Assembly (NCBI GenBank): GCA_030843315.1
Contig: JAUUPT010000085.1
Location: forward strand, 1-14,210
Reading direction: 5' to 3'
Origin: Bacteroidaceae bacterium
Lineage (GTDB): Bacteria; Bacteroidota; Bacteroidia; Bacteroidales; Bacteroidaceae
DNA: 14,210 bases
This document shows positions 1 through 7,414 of this stretch, piece after piece. The notes beneath the pieces were generated by a model. That model was not told where the DNA came from. It did no database searches and was given only the letters and a program-made list of their open reading frames with translations. Position numbers and translations under genes: made by a program. Numbering within the stretch: position 1 is the first letter of the stretch; each line of letters begins with the position of its first letter.

Positions 1-4
1 AAAA

Positions 5-56
5 CACGGCGGCAAATTAAAAAGTAATCACTTTACTTTTTTAATTTGCCGCCGTG
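5..56 (-). terminator. Strong intrinsic terminator after lysA
   Basis: An inverted repeat pairs 5-27 with 33-56. The stem is about 23 bp with one bulged base (37) and a 5-nt loop, and its outer part is GC-rich (CACGGCGGC/GCCGCCGTG). Read on the minus strand it starts 11 nt after the lysA stop codon and ends in TTTT. Plus-strand readout also ends in a T run (58-62), so it could stop transcription from both sides. It closes the purU-to-lysA gene series. Confidence 0.92.
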
Positions 57-67
57 CTTTTTAAGGA

Positions 68-1228
68 TTACACCAGTTCGTCCGACGTATATCCTTGCGG
101 CAACTCACGGCAGTTATAGCCCGAAGCCATAATTTCGCCATAAGCACCGGCCGAGCGAAGAGCAATGAGATCGCCACGCTTCACTTCATTCAAATCGATT
201 GCTTTTCCAAATACATCGGAAGATTCGCAGATAGGCCCTACTACATCGTAAGTCTGGGCCGGAGCGTCCGAAGTGATATTCTCAATCTTATGGTATGCCT
301 GATAGAGAGCGGGACGAATCAAATCCGTCATACCGGCATCCAGGATGGCAAACTGCTTATTGGCGCCTTGCTTCACGTAGAGCACTTGCGAAATCAACGA
401 GCCGCACTGCCCTACCACGGAACGTCCCAACTCGAAGTGGAGCGTCTGATAAGAACGCAGCTTCAAATGATCGGCATACGTTGCAAAGTATTTCTGAAAA
501 TCGGGTATCGCCTGGCGGTTGGGATGGCTGTAATCAATGCCCAAACCTCCACCTACGTTGATATGCTCGATGCGGATCTGACGTGCTTCCAGCTTATCTT
601 GCAATTCGTTGACACGATTGCACAAAGCCACAAAATCGCCCATATCCAATATCTGGGAACCGATATGGAAATGCAGCCCGATAAACTTCACATTCTTCAT
701 GCCTTGCGCAATGTCGATGACATGATCCATATCTTGCAGGCTGATGCCGAATTTGTTTTCGGCCAATCCGGTAGTGATATTGGCATGGGTATGAGCACCT
801 ACGTTGGGATTGATACGGAAAGCGACATTAGCAACCTTGCCTTTTGCAGCAGCCAGTTCGTTGATTATCTCCAATTCGGGAACAGACTCCACATTGAAGC
901 TGAAGATATCATAGTCCAAACCCAGATTGATTTCCCAATCAGCCTTGCCTACTCCTGCAAATACCACTTTACCGGCAGGGAAACCGGCCTTGATGGCCGC
1001 ACGGATTTCACCACCGCTTACACAGTCGGCGCCAAGGCCACTCTCACGAATAATGGTAAGCACCTTAGGATTGGCATTTGCCTTTACAGCATAATGCACC
1101 GAATAGTTATCATACTTAGCCGCTTCCGTACGGATGCAAGCAAGTGTATCGCGCAGCACCTTCGTATCGTAATAATAGAAGGGTGTACGCAATTCACGGA
1201 ATTTATTCACAGGAAATGTTCCTTTCAT
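68..1228 (-). CDS. lysA: Diaminopimelate decarboxylase
   Basis: This PLP-dependent cytoplasmic enzyme decarboxylates meso-diaminopimelate to L-lysine, the last step of the pathway. At 386 residues it has normal length for the family. Visible landmarks are the PLP-lysine segment VHYAVKANAN (Lys49), GLHFHIGSQ (His186/His188), the glycine-rich phosphate-binding GGGLG near 226-230, ELGRS near 266-270, the active-site CESSD (Cys334) and GAYGEIMASGYN near 361-372. The order is that of an alanine-racemase-like barrel followed by the C-terminal beta domain. It is the last gene of a minus-strand series, 125 bp after lysC, and is followed at once by a terminator. Pairing with aspartokinase puts the first and last dedicated steps of lysine/DAP synthesis together. 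The ATG at 1228 has no Shine-Dalgarno site, which is usual in Bacteroidota. Confidence 0.96.
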   Translation of the reverse strand: MKGTFPVNKFRELRTPFYYYDTKVLRDTLACIRTEAAKYDNYSVHYAVKANANPKVLTIIRESGLGADCVSGGEIRAAIKAGFPAGKVVFAGVGKADWEINLGLDYDIFSFNVESVPELEIINELAAAKGKVANVAFRINPNVGAHTHANITTGLAENKFGISLQDMDHVIDIAQGMKNVKFIGLHFHIGSQILDMGDFVALCNRVNELQDKLEARQIRIEHINVGGGLGIDYSHPNRQAIPDFQKYFATYADHLKLRSYQTLHFELGRSVVGQCGSLISQVLYVKQGANKQFAILDAGMTDLIRPALYQAYHKIENITSDAPAQTYDVVGPICESSDVFGKAIDLNEVKRGDLIALRSAGAYGEIMASGYNCRELPQGYTSDELV

Positions 1229-1255
1229 AATCTTAAAACTTTGTTTTGCAAAAAA

Positions 1256-1324
1256 GAACGCAAATCACGCGAATTACCCAAAAGCCCTTGTCAGAGTTTT
1301 GCGTAATTTGTGTAATTTGCGTTC
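1256..1324. repeat. Imperfect 22-bp inverted repeat between lysC and lysA
   Basis: Arms 1256-1277 and 1303-1324 are reverse complements with three differences in 22 positions and a 25-nt loop. Each arm contains a tandem-like unit resembling GCAAATTACACAAATTAC. In the lysC-lysA transcript it would form a long hairpin, with some differences tolerated as G-U pairs. It has no T tract directly after it, so it looks more like a mobile intergenic repeat or an mRNA-processing or attenuating hairpin than a classical terminator. The function is inferred. Confidence 0.7.
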
Positions 1325-1353
1325 CATTCTAAATTGTATATCTCTGTACTTGT

Positions 1354-2673
1354 TTATTGCTCGTTGAACAGCGCATCGCTCAGCGATTGTAACGCCACCT
1401 TCTTGTCGCACTCGCGAATGAGAAAAGAAATATTATAGTTACTACCACCGAATGAGATCATACGAACCGGGATATCACGCATAGCATCCAGCGCCTTGGC
1501 CTCAAAGCCTACGTTCTCCCATTCCAGGTCGCCCACCACACAGATGATACACATGTCTTTGTCTACCGTCACTGTACCGTACTTCTTCAAGTCATCCAAG
1601 ATTTCATTCAGATGCTTGGTGTTATCAATAGAAACAGACACACCGACCTCAGAAGTACAAATCATGTCAATAGAAGTCTGGTAGCTTTCGAAGATTTCAA
1701 ATACCTTGCGCAAGAAACCGTGTGCAAGCAACATGCGACTCGACTTAATCTTGATAGCTGTAATATTATCTTTAGCAGCCACGGCCTTAATCTTGCCCTT
1801 CTCCGTATCATTGGAAATCAATGTGCCCGGAGCAGTGGGGTCCATCGTGTTGAGCAGACGCACCGGGATGTTGGCATATTTAGCAGGTTGGATGCAAGTA
1901 GGATGCAGAATTTTGGCACCGAAGTAAGCCAACTCGGCAGCCTCTTCGAAATGAAGTTGGCGCACCGGTGCAGTTTTGTCTACAATGCGCGGGTCGTTGT
2001 TGTGCATACCGTCGATGTCCGTCCATATCTGGATTTCGGAAGCATTGATAGCTGCACCGACCAATGAAGCGGTGTAGTCGCTGCCACCACGTTGCAGGTT
2101 GTCGATCTCGCCGTAAGCATTGCGACAGATATAGCCCTGAGTGATGTAGATTTCAGCATCGGGATGCAGCTCCAACTGCACATGAAGTTTATCCTTGATA
2201 TATACAGGATCGGGTTCGGCATTCTTGTCCGTGCGCATATATTCCAAAGCCGGGAGCAGAACAGACTTCACACCACACTCCTGCAAGTAGTAGTTCATCA
2301 TGGCGGTAGATATCAATTCGCCTTGAGCCAACACTACCTTCTCTTCAAACAAGGTGAAGAGGTCTTTGGTATAAGAACGGATATAGTCAAAATGAGATTT
2401 GATAAGCTCCAGACCTTTCTGTTTATACTCCGGGGTAGCATAGAGTTCATCAATGTGTTGGCGGTATTTACTCTCCAATCTATTGATAATCTCGTTGGCA
2501 CCTTCCGGATTCTTCTTGTACAGATAGTCCGAAATCTCAACCAATGTGTTTGTGGTACCCGACATGGCAGAGAGAACCACAATCTTACGTTCACCATCGG
2601 TAATCAATTTGGCTACTTCCTTAATTCGTTGAGCCGAACCTACTGAAGTACCTCCAAACTTTAAAACTTTCAT
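1354..2673 (-). CDS. lysC: Monofunctional aspartate kinase with ACT domains
   Basis: This cytoplasmic kinase phosphorylates L-aspartate to 4-phospho-aspartate, the first step toward lysine, DAP, threonine and methionine. The amino-acid-kinase domain spans about residues 1-285, starting with the ATP/aspartate motif KFGGTSVGS (5-13) and including QGELIS (117-122), RGGSDYTASLVGAAI (195-209) and WTDIDGM (217-223). Residues about 300-439 form the paired ACT regulatory region (AIKIKSSRML, SEVGVSVSID, CVVGDL), so feedback inhibition by an end product is expected, but which one cannot be read. It is not fused to homoserine dehydrogenase, as the protein ends after the ACT region. AGGA lies 8 nt before the ATG. 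Because lysA follows, an isozyme serving lysine is plausible, and the symbol is by family. Confidence 0.93.
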   Translation of the reverse strand: MKVLKFGGTSVGSAQRIKEVAKLITDGERKIVVLSAMSGTTNTLVEISDYLYKKNPEGANEIINRLESKYRQHIDELYATPEYKQKGLELIKSHFDYIRSYTKDLFTLFEEKVVLAQGELISTAMMNYYLQECGVKSVLLPALEYMRTDKNAEPDPVYIKDKLHVQLELHPDAEIYITQGYICRNAYGEIDNLQRGGSDYTASLVGAAINASEIQIWTDIDGMHNNDPRIVDKTAPVRQLHFEEAAELAYFGAKILHPTCIQPAKYANIPVRLLNTMDPTAPGTLISNDTEKGKIKAVAAKDNITAIKIKSSRMLLAHGFLRKVFEIFESYQTSIDMICTSEVGVSVSIDNTKHLNEILDDLKKYGTVTVDKDMCIICVVGDLEWENVGFEAKALDAMRDIPVRMISFGGSNYNISFLIRECDKKVALQSLSDALFNEQ

Positions 2674-2699
2674 TTTCGTTCCTGTATTAATTAGTTTAT

Positions 2700-2765
2700 A
2701 GTTACAAGCTATGAGCTACAAGCCGCAAGCTATTATTTTTCAATTCTCAATTTCAATTTTCAATT
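2700..2765. repeat. Short direct-repeat tracts between the ATPase and lysC genes
   Basis: Two low-complexity tracts lie here. AGTTACAAGCTATGAGCTA (2700-2718) is built of near-repeats of a 6-7-nt unit and continues with related units to about 2733. A second tract, 2741-2765, is made of CAATT/CTCAATTT/CAATTTT units. The first matches 16 of 19 positions with a tract at 4075-4093. The second runs through the stop codon of the ATPase gene (2753-2755), so the repeat supplies the end of that reading frame. No promoter or terminator is evident. Confidence 0.65.
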
Positions 2766-3451
2766 CCTACAGCGTATTCTGCTGTAACATCCGTCATCCG
2801 GTGGTCTGTACAACGATAGACTTTGCCCGGAAACTCGCGCAGCAACTGCAAGTTGTGTGTGGTCATCACTACCAGGGAACCGGCTTCGCTGATGCTATGC
2901 AAAAGCTCCGTGATGGCACGTCCGGTTTCCGAGTCAAGGTTTCCGGTCGGTTCATCGGCAAGGATGATCTCCGGAGAATTGAGCACGGCACGGGCAATAA
3001 CAATACGCTGCTGCTCGCCACCCGACAGTTCGTTAGGCAGTTTATAGCCTTTATTACTCATACCCACCAACTTCAGCACCTCTTCAATGCGGTCTTTAAT
3101 CTCACCCTTGTTCTTCCAGCCGGTGGCACGGAGAACGAATTGCAGATTGTCGTACACCGTACGGTCTGTAAGCAACTGGAAGTCCTGAAACACAATGCCC
3201 AGCTTGCGACGCAATTGCGGAATATGTTTGCGCCTGATATGGAGCATATCAAAGCCCAAGACTTCGGCTTCGCCCGATACAACGTCCAGTTCGCCATAGA
3301 AAGTCTTGAGCAAGCTCGTCTTACCGGAGCCTACCTTACCAATCAGATATACGAACTCTCCTTTGTGAAGTTCCAGATTCACATCGCTCAGTACGCACAA
3401 CTCTTGTTGGTGTATTTCTACGTTTTTATATTGTATCAGCGCTTCGCTCAT
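2753..3451 (-). CDS. ftsE: FtsE-like ABC transporter ATP-binding protein
   Basis: This 232-residue cytoplasmic ATPase belongs to the FtsE/LolD/MacB branch of ABC proteins. Walker A is GKVGSGKTS (38-46), Q-loop VFQDFQLL (87-94), signature LSGGEQQRI (142-150), Walker B ILADEP (163-168), D-loop GNLDSETG (170-177) and switch His199 in TTHN. FtsE normally pairs with the membrane protein FtsX to control septal peptidoglycan hydrolases. No permease gene is adjacent, so the partner must be elsewhere. I chose the ATG at 3451 (MSEALIQYKN). A longer frame open to 3568 runs deep into hisIE and its extra residues are not ABC-like. It starts 4 bp after the hisIE stop, so the genes are co-transcribed. LolD-like function is an alternative. 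Specific assignment as FtsE rests on size and overall similarity and is less certain than the family. Confidence 0.85.
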   Translation of the reverse strand: MSEALIQYKNVEIHQQELCVLSDVNLELHKGEFVYLIGKVGSGKTSLLKTFYGELDVVSGEAEVLGFDMLHIRRKHIPQLRRKLGIVFQDFQLLTDRTVYDNLQFVLRATGWKNKGEIKDRIEEVLKLVGMSNKGYKLPNELSGGEQQRIVIARAVLNSPEIILADEPTGNLDSETGRAITELLHSISEAGSLVVMTTHNLQLLREFPGKVYRCTDHRMTDVTAEYAVGIEN

Positions 3452-3455
3452 TAGC

Positions 3456-4067
3456 TTAGTGTTTCTTCCAGTTTGCACTGTGGCGTTCCTCCAACTCACG
3501 GGCAAGATCTTCAATACGATAGCCCTTGGAAGTAAGCAGCACAATAAGATGATACAGCATATCGGCACCCTCGTAAATCAAACGTTCGTCTGTTCCGTTG
3601 CAGGCTTCGATAACAGTTTCCACAGCTTCTTCACCCACTTTTTGTGCCATCTTGTTGACACCGGATTGGAATAAGCTGGTGGTATAAGAACCTTCCGGCA
3701 TTTCTTCATAACGCTTGCAGATGAAGTCCTGAAGAAGTTTCAGGAACATAACGGGCTGTTCGTTCTTCTCACCCCAGCAAGTATCCGCACCGGTATGGCA
3801 AACAGGACCTACGGGATGTACCTGGATAAGCAGGGTATCCTGATCGCAATCTTCCTTGATGGAAACCACATTCAGAAAGTTGCCACTCTCCTCTCCCTTC
3901 GTCCAAAGACGGTTCTTGGTGCGACTAAAAAAAGTAACTTTTCCGGTTTCTACCGTTTTGTCATAGGCTTCCTTGTTCATAAAGCCCAGCATCAGCACCT
4001 TAGCAGTGTCTGCATCTTGTATAATTGCCGGAACGAGTCCGTTCATCTTGTCAAAATCCAAAGTCAT
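3456..4067 (-). CDS. hisIE: Bifunctional phosphoribosyl-AMP cyclohydrolase / phosphoribosyl-ATP diphosphatase
   Basis: This enzyme carries out steps two and three of histidine synthesis: hydrolysis of PR-ATP to PR-AMP, then ring opening to ProFAR. The HisI domain (about 1-105) carries MLGFMNKEAY (26-35), FFSRTKNRLWTKGE (46-59), and the metal-binding set CDQD (74-77) and CHTGADTCW (90-98, Cys90 and Cys97). The HisE domain (about 107-203) shows GVNKMAQKVGEEAVE (136-150) and EGADMLYHLIVLL (166-178), the acidic metal-coordinating helix pattern of that hydrolase family. The 203-residue length is typical of the fusion. It lies 30 bp after hisF and 4 bp before the ABC ATPase gene. Confidence 0.95.
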   Translation of the reverse strand: MTLDFDKMNGLVPAIIQDADTAKVLMLGFMNKEAYDKTVETGKVTFFSRTKNRLWTKGEESGNFLNVVSIKEDCDQDTLLIQVHPVGPVCHTGADTCWGEKNEQPVMFLKLLQDFICKRYEEMPEGSYTTSLFQSGVNKMAQKVGEEAVETVIEACNGTDERLIYEGADMLYHLIVLLTSKGYRIEDLARELEERHSANWKKH

Positions 4068-4074
4068 CTTTTTA

Positions 4075-4100
4075 AGTTATAAGTTATGAGTTATATGTTA
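4075..4100. repeat. AGTTATAAGTTATGAGTTA tract between hisF and hisIE
   Basis: Four tandem near-copies of a 7-nt unit (AGTTATA-like) fill almost the whole hisF-hisIE gap and supply the hisF stop codon (4098-4100). The first 19 bases match the tract at 2700-2718 at 16 positions. This is a small dispersed intergenic repeat family within a single operon. Confidence 0.6.
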
Positions 4101-4853
4101 TCTTCTCATCTCTATTCCCTGGGCGCAAAGATACGATTTTAATTCGGGAATTTTGATTTCTCCGAAATGAAAAACACTGGCTGCCAAAGCAGCATCTGCT
4201 TTTCCTTGTAAAAACACGTCGCGGAAATGCTCTTTGATACCGGCTCCACCCGATGCAATGATAGGGATGGAAAGCCCGTCGGCAAGGGTGGCAAGGGCTT
4301 CGTTGGCATAACCGGTCTTTACACCGTCATGATTCATACTGGTAAACAGTACTTCACCGGCTCCGCGCTCCTGCGCCTCTTTAGTCCACGAAAACAGTTC
4401 CTTGTCCGTTTCTACCCGACCACCATTCAGATAGCACCACCATCCTTTTTCCGTCTGCTTGGCATCCACTGCCAATACACAAACCTGGGAACCGAAATTC
4501 TTTGCAATCTCGTCTATCAGTTCAGGGCGGCGAATCGCAGAAGAATTGATGGAAATCTTATCGGCACCGGCATTCAGTAATCTGTCCACATCGCTCAGTT
4601 CATTGATGCCTCCACCTACGGTAAACGGAATGCTGATATTTGCTGCAATGCGTTTCACCAATTCGGTAAAAGTCTTTCGGCCTTCAAAACTGGCGGTAAT
4701 ATCCAGAAACACCAATTCGTCAGCTCCCTGCGTGCTATAAGCACGTGCCAACTCTACGGGATCGCCTGCCTGACGCAGGTTCACAAAATTGGTTCCTTTT
4801 ACGGTCTGCCCGTCTTTGATGTCGAGGCAGGGGATGATTCTTTTTGCTAACAC
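4098..4853 (-). CDS. hisF: Imidazole glycerol phosphate synthase cyclase subunit
   Basis: HisF forms a heterodimer with HisH. It uses ammonia from HisH to convert PRFAR into imidazole glycerol phosphate and AICAR. The protein is a 251-residue (beta/alpha)8 barrel with the expected start MLAKRIIPCLDIKDG. General acid/base residues are Asp11 and Asp130 (LAVDAK). Phosphate sites are seen at TVGGGI (78-83), DKISINSSA (98-106), NHDGVKTGY (174-182) and ASGGAG (200-205). The start codon is GTG at 4853 (the codon reads CAC on the plus strand), and the conserved N terminus supports it. It lies 28 bp after hisA and 30 bp before hisIE. Confidence 0.96.
   Translation of the reverse strand: MLAKRIIPCLDIKDGQTVKGTNFVNLRQAGDPVELARAYSTQGADELVFLDITASFEGRKTFTELVKRIAANISIPFTVGGGINELSDVDRLLNAGADKISINSSAIRRPELIDEIAKNFGSQVCVLAVDAKQTEKGWWCYLNGGRVETDKELFSWTKEAQERGAGEVLFTSMNHDGVKTGYANEALATLADGLSIPIIASGGAGIKEHFRDVFLQGKADAALAASVFHFGEIKIPELKSYLCAQGIEMRR
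4126..4133 (-). promoter_or_regulatory. Possible internal -7 box inside the hisF 3' end
   Basis: The minus strand reads TATCTTTG, a perfect match to the Bacteroides -7 consensus TAnnTTTG, inside the last codons of hisF and 59 nt upstream of the hisIE start. No convincing TTG/TTTG -33 element lies 19-21 nt upstream. It could be a weak internal promoter for hisIE-ATPase-lysC-lysA, or a chance match forced by codons. Confidence 0.3.
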
Positions 4854-4881
4854 GGTTATTCAGTTATTAGTGTATCTATCA

Positions 4882-5601
4882 CTATACAAAGTTCTCTAAT
4901 TCCTTAAAAGTTATCCGCCCTTCGTACAACGCCTTACCAAAAATAACGGCAGGTACACCGGCTGCGTCCAGCATGCGGATATCATCGGCACAACTCACAC
5001 CGCCACTGGCTATCAGATAAAGATCCGGGTATTGTTCCAATATTTCCTTATACAACTCGGTCGATGGCCCTTGTAACATTCCGTCGCAACTGATATCGGT
5101 ACAGATAACCTTGCGGATGCCTTTTTCAACATAACCCTTCAAGAAGGGGAACAGTTCACAGGTACTTTCGTCTTTCCAGCCATTAACAGCTATCTTGCGG
5201 TCTTTTACATCAGCCCCAAGGATAATCTTTTCCGAGCCATATGTCTGGAGCCAATGATGAAACAGTTCCGGGTTCTTCACGGCAATGCTGCCACCGGTCA
5301 CCATCTGCGCACCGTTTTCAAAGGCTATCACCAAATCTTCGTCACTTTTCACTCCGCCGCCAAAGTCTACAATCAGAGAAGTATGCGCAGTTATCTGTTC
5401 CAACGTGCGATAATTTACCACATGATGTGAAGCAGCGCCGTCGAGATCCACTACGTGAAGGCGGCGGATGCCGTGATCTTCCAATTCTTTGGCAACCTCT
5501 ACCGGATTCTCGTTGTACACCTTCTTACTGTTATAATCACCCTGGGAAAGGCGCACACACTTTCCGTCGATGATGTCAATAGCGGGGATCAGTTCTATCA
5601 T
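4882..5601 (-). CDS. hisA: ProFAR isomerase (phosphoribosylformimino-AICAR-phosphate isomerase)
   Basis: This enzyme isomerises ProFAR to PRFAR by an Amadori rearrangement, feeding HisHF. It is a 239-residue (beta/alpha)8 barrel related to HisF. Motifs are IPAIDIIDGKCVRLSQGDY (5-23, catalytic Asp9), VDLDGA (51-56), VDFGGGVKSDEDL (78-90), GADVKD (129-134, Asp131), CTDISCDGMLQGP (167-179, Asp169) and IASGGVS (197-203). The start overlaps the hisH stop as ATGA (5601-5598), indicating translational coupling between hisH and hisA. Confidence 0.96.
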   Translation of the reverse strand: MIELIPAIDIIDGKCVRLSQGDYNSKKVYNENPVEVAKELEDHGIRRLHVVDLDGAASHHVVNYRTLEQITAHTSLIVDFGGGVKSDEDLVIAFENGAQMVTGGSIAVKNPELFHHWLQTYGSEKIILGADVKDRKIAVNGWKDESTCELFPFLKGYVEKGIRKVICTDISCDGMLQGPSTELYKEILEQYPDLYLIASGGVSCADDIRMLDAAGVPAVIFGKALYEGRITFKELENFV

Positions 5602-6188
5602 AATGTCAAAAAATTCTGTAAGATACGCTCGCCCACACCCCCGCTCTTTTCGGGATGAAACTGGGTAGCATAATAATTATCTTTATGCAGGGCTGCACTG
5701 AACGGAAGGATATAATCCGTCACCGCTGCCGTACAATCATTCAACGGAACGTAATAGCTATGCACAAAGTATACAAACTCGTCTTTCGTAAAGCCTTTAA
5801 AAAGGTCACTATTAGTTTGCGCAATGGTATTCCAACCCATGTGAGGCACCTTGTCCTCATGCTTTTGGGAGACAAAACGTTTTACGTCAGCATCAAAAAT
5901 ACCAAGGCAATCCGCATCCCCTTCTTCCGAATGCCGGCACATCAACTGCATACCCAGACAAATGCCCAGTACCGGTTGGCGTAATTCTTTTATCAGCTTA
6001 TCCATGCCGTTGGCACGCAGAAAGTTCATCGTTGTGCCCGCCTCGCCTACACCGGGAAAAATGACTTTATCCGCCGCACGCAGCACAGCCTCATCCGCCG
6101 TAATCACCGCCTCTACGCCCAAGCGCTTCAACGCATAGTCCACCGAACGGATATTGCCTGCATTATATTTGATGACTGCTACCTTCAT
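5598..6188 (-). CDS. hisH: Imidazole glycerol phosphate synthase glutamine amidotransferase subunit
   Basis: This class I glutaminase hydrolyses glutamine and passes ammonia to HisF. The catalytic triad is visible: nucleophile Cys77 in PVLGICLGMQLM, His178 and Glu180 in QFHPEKSG. The N terminus MKVAVIKYNAGNIRSVDYAL is typical, followed by PGVGEAGTTM (45-54) and HMGWNTI (116-122). Its length, 196 residues, is normal. It begins 8 bp after the purU stop and overlaps hisA by 4 bp. The HisH-HisA-HisF-HisIE block covers the middle of the pathway. HisG, HisD, HisC and HisB are not in this window. Confidence 0.96.
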   Translation of the reverse strand: MKVAVIKYNAGNIRSVDYALKRLGVEAVITADEAVLRAADKVIFPGVGEAGTTMNFLRANGMDKLIKELRQPVLGICLGMQLMCRHSEEGDADCLGIFDADVKRFVSQKHEDKVPHMGWNTIAQTNSDLFKGFTKDEFVYFVHSYYVPLNDCTAAVTDYILPFSAALHKDNYYATQFHPEKSGGVGERILQNFLTL

Positions 6189-6196
6189 AGCTTTAT

Positions 6197-7054
6197 TTAA
6201 TTAAATATCACTGTTTTGTTTTTATATGCCAGCACCTTGCGTTCAATATGCTTCTGAACAGCACGGGAAAGGACAATCTTCTCCAAATCTTTCCCTTTGT
6301 TCACCAAGTCCTGCACGGTATCTTTATGTGTGATACGCACCACATCCTGTTCGATGATAGGGCCGGCATCCAATTCTGTGGTTACATAATGGCTGGTAGC
6401 ACCAATTATCTTCACTCCGCGCTCAAATGCTGCATGATAGGGTTTGGCACCCACAAATGCAGGAAGGAAAGAATGATGGATATTGATAATCCGGTTAGGA
6501 TAAGCATTGATTATTTGCTCGGAGATGACCTGCATATAGCGTGCCAACACGATGAAAGTAATCTTGTGCTTTGCCAGCAGTTCCATTTCCAGCTTCTCCT
6601 GCTCTTCCTTCGTTTCCTTAGTAATAGGGAAAAGATAGAAAGGAATGCCGAAACGCTCTGCTACATGTTGCAGGTCGGGATGATTGCTTATTATAAGAGG
6701 TATCTCCACATTCCACTCACCGGCAGTATAGCGTGCCAGCAAATCGAAAAGGCAATGCGACATCTTCGATACAAAAATAGCCATACGGGGTTTAGTATCG
6801 GAAAAGTAAAGACGGAAACTCATTTCGTACTTCTGTGCATACAAGGTTGCGAAATAATCTTGTATTTTCTCTTGGGGCACTAAAAAGTCTTTCAACTCCC
6901 ATTCGATACGCATGAAAAAGATATTCTCCACATGGTCTACATACTGATCGAGGTAGATAATATTACCTTTGTTCACCGTTATAAAGTCTGTCACTTCTGC
7001 CAGGATGCCCGGTTTGTCGGGGCAATGAAGCAACAGTTTGGCTGTTTTCATCAT
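6197..7054 (-). CDS. purU: Formyltetrahydrofolate deformylase
   Basis: PurU hydrolyses 10-formyl-tetrahydrofolate to formate and tetrahydrofolate, balancing one-carbon pools. An N-terminal ACT domain (about 5-85, beginning LLLHCPDKPGILAEVTDF) is followed by a formyltransferase-fold domain. The catalytic set is Asn191, His193 and Asp229 in NIHHSFLPAF and TELDAGPIIEQD. The frame is open back to a TTG at 7084, but homologous proteins start near MKTAKLLLHCPDKPG, so ATG 7054 (285 residues) or the next ATG, 7051, is preferred. It is the first gene of the his/lys series, 8 bp upstream of hisH. HisHF releases AICAR, which needs 10-formyl-THF to re-enter purine synthesis, so this neighbour is metabolically sensible. 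Confidence 0.93.
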   Translation of the reverse strand: MMKTAKLLLHCPDKPGILAEVTDFITVNKGNIIYLDQYVDHVENIFFMRIEWELKDFLVPQEKIQDYFATLYAQKYEMSFRLYFSDTKPRMAIFVSKMSHCLFDLLARYTAGEWNVEIPLIISNHPDLQHVAERFGIPFYLFPITKETKEEQEKLEMELLAKHKITFIVLARYMQVISEQIINAYPNRIINIHHSFLPAFVGAKPYHAAFERGVKIIGATSHYVTTELDAGPIIEQDVVRITHKDTVQDLVNKGKDLEKIVLSRAVQKHIERKVLAYKNKTVIFN

Positions 7055-7110
7055 CCTAAAAATTTCTTTATTTATCGTTTTCAAATAACAACATTCTCAT
7101 TTTGAGTCCG

Positions 7111-7141
7111 CAAAAATAACGATTTATTGCAAAACAACGAA
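7111..7141 (-). promoter_or_regulatory. Candidate promoter for the purU-his-lys series
   Basis: The minus strand has TATTTTTG at 7118-7111, matching TAnnTTTG, and a weak TTCG at 7141-7138 at 19-nt spacing, in the place of the -33 TTTG. The predicted start would be about 50 nt upstream of the purU ATG. The -33 element is poor, so confidence is moderate. Confidence 0.45.
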
Positions 7142-7344
7142 GTTTTCGAGCAGTAAGTTTAAAAGAAGCCTCAAAAAGTTTCGTTTTCTTCGGATAAGGT
7201 CTCCAAATCATTGATAAAATAGTACATAAGCATATTTCTAAATAGTTGTTAATTCCCAATGTTTTTCATTTTCTCAATCTTCTCAATATGAGGGTATAAA
7301 GCCAATACAGCCTGAAACATTCAAAAAAAACTTGATTATAGCTA

Positions 7345-7374
7345 TTGCAGATATCAAAGAAATATCTACCTTTG
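7345..7374 (+). promoter_or_regulatory. Promoter for tRNA-Asp
   Basis: TTG (7345-7347), a 19-nt spacer, then TACCTTTG (7367-7374) fit the Bacteroides sigma-70-type consensus of a -33 TTG and a -7 TAnnTTTG. The predicted start near 7380 lies about 35 nt before the mature tRNA. Confidence 0.75.
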
Positions 7375-7414
7375 CAACCGCAATCGAGAGAGATAGCTAA
7401 AAACAATGAAATAT

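Larger units (their letters stand above)
7055..7414. other. 360-bp divergent control region between purU and tRNA-Asp
   Basis: No credible protein gene lies here. The 63-codon minus frame at 7068-7259 has unremarkable composition and overlaps the purU start. The region is AT-rich and contains a candidate purU promoter at its left end and a good tRNA promoter at its right end, each described separately. The stretch from about 7145 to 7335 shows nothing I can interpret. Confidence 0.6.

Noticed and set aside
95..1306. 403-codon plus-strand open frame over lysA
   Set aside because: It is exactly antisense to a clear LysA coding sequence, has no recognisable domains, and is explained by codon bias of the real gene.
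2711..3454. 247-codon plus-strand open frame over the ABC ATPase gene
   Set aside because: Antisense shadow of a protein with all ABC motifs. Its product has no family features.
3452..3568. Upstream extension of the ABC ATPase frame by 39 codons
   Set aside because: It would overlap hisIE by over 100 bp and add a non-ABC segment. The ATG at 3451 gives the normal family length and a 4-bp gap.
7055..7084. N-terminal extension of PurU from a TTG codon
   Set aside because: The ten extra residues are not typical of PurU, and two in-frame ATG codons directly precede the conserved ACT-domain start.
7068..7259. 63-codon minus-strand open frame upstream of purU
   Set aside because: No ribosome-binding site, no domain, and it overlaps the candidate purU promoter and start.
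7085..7410. Histidine-type leader peptide or riboswitch upstream of the purU-his series
   Set aside because: No run of histidine codons and no convincing conserved aptamer or attenuator pair was seen near the candidate start site.
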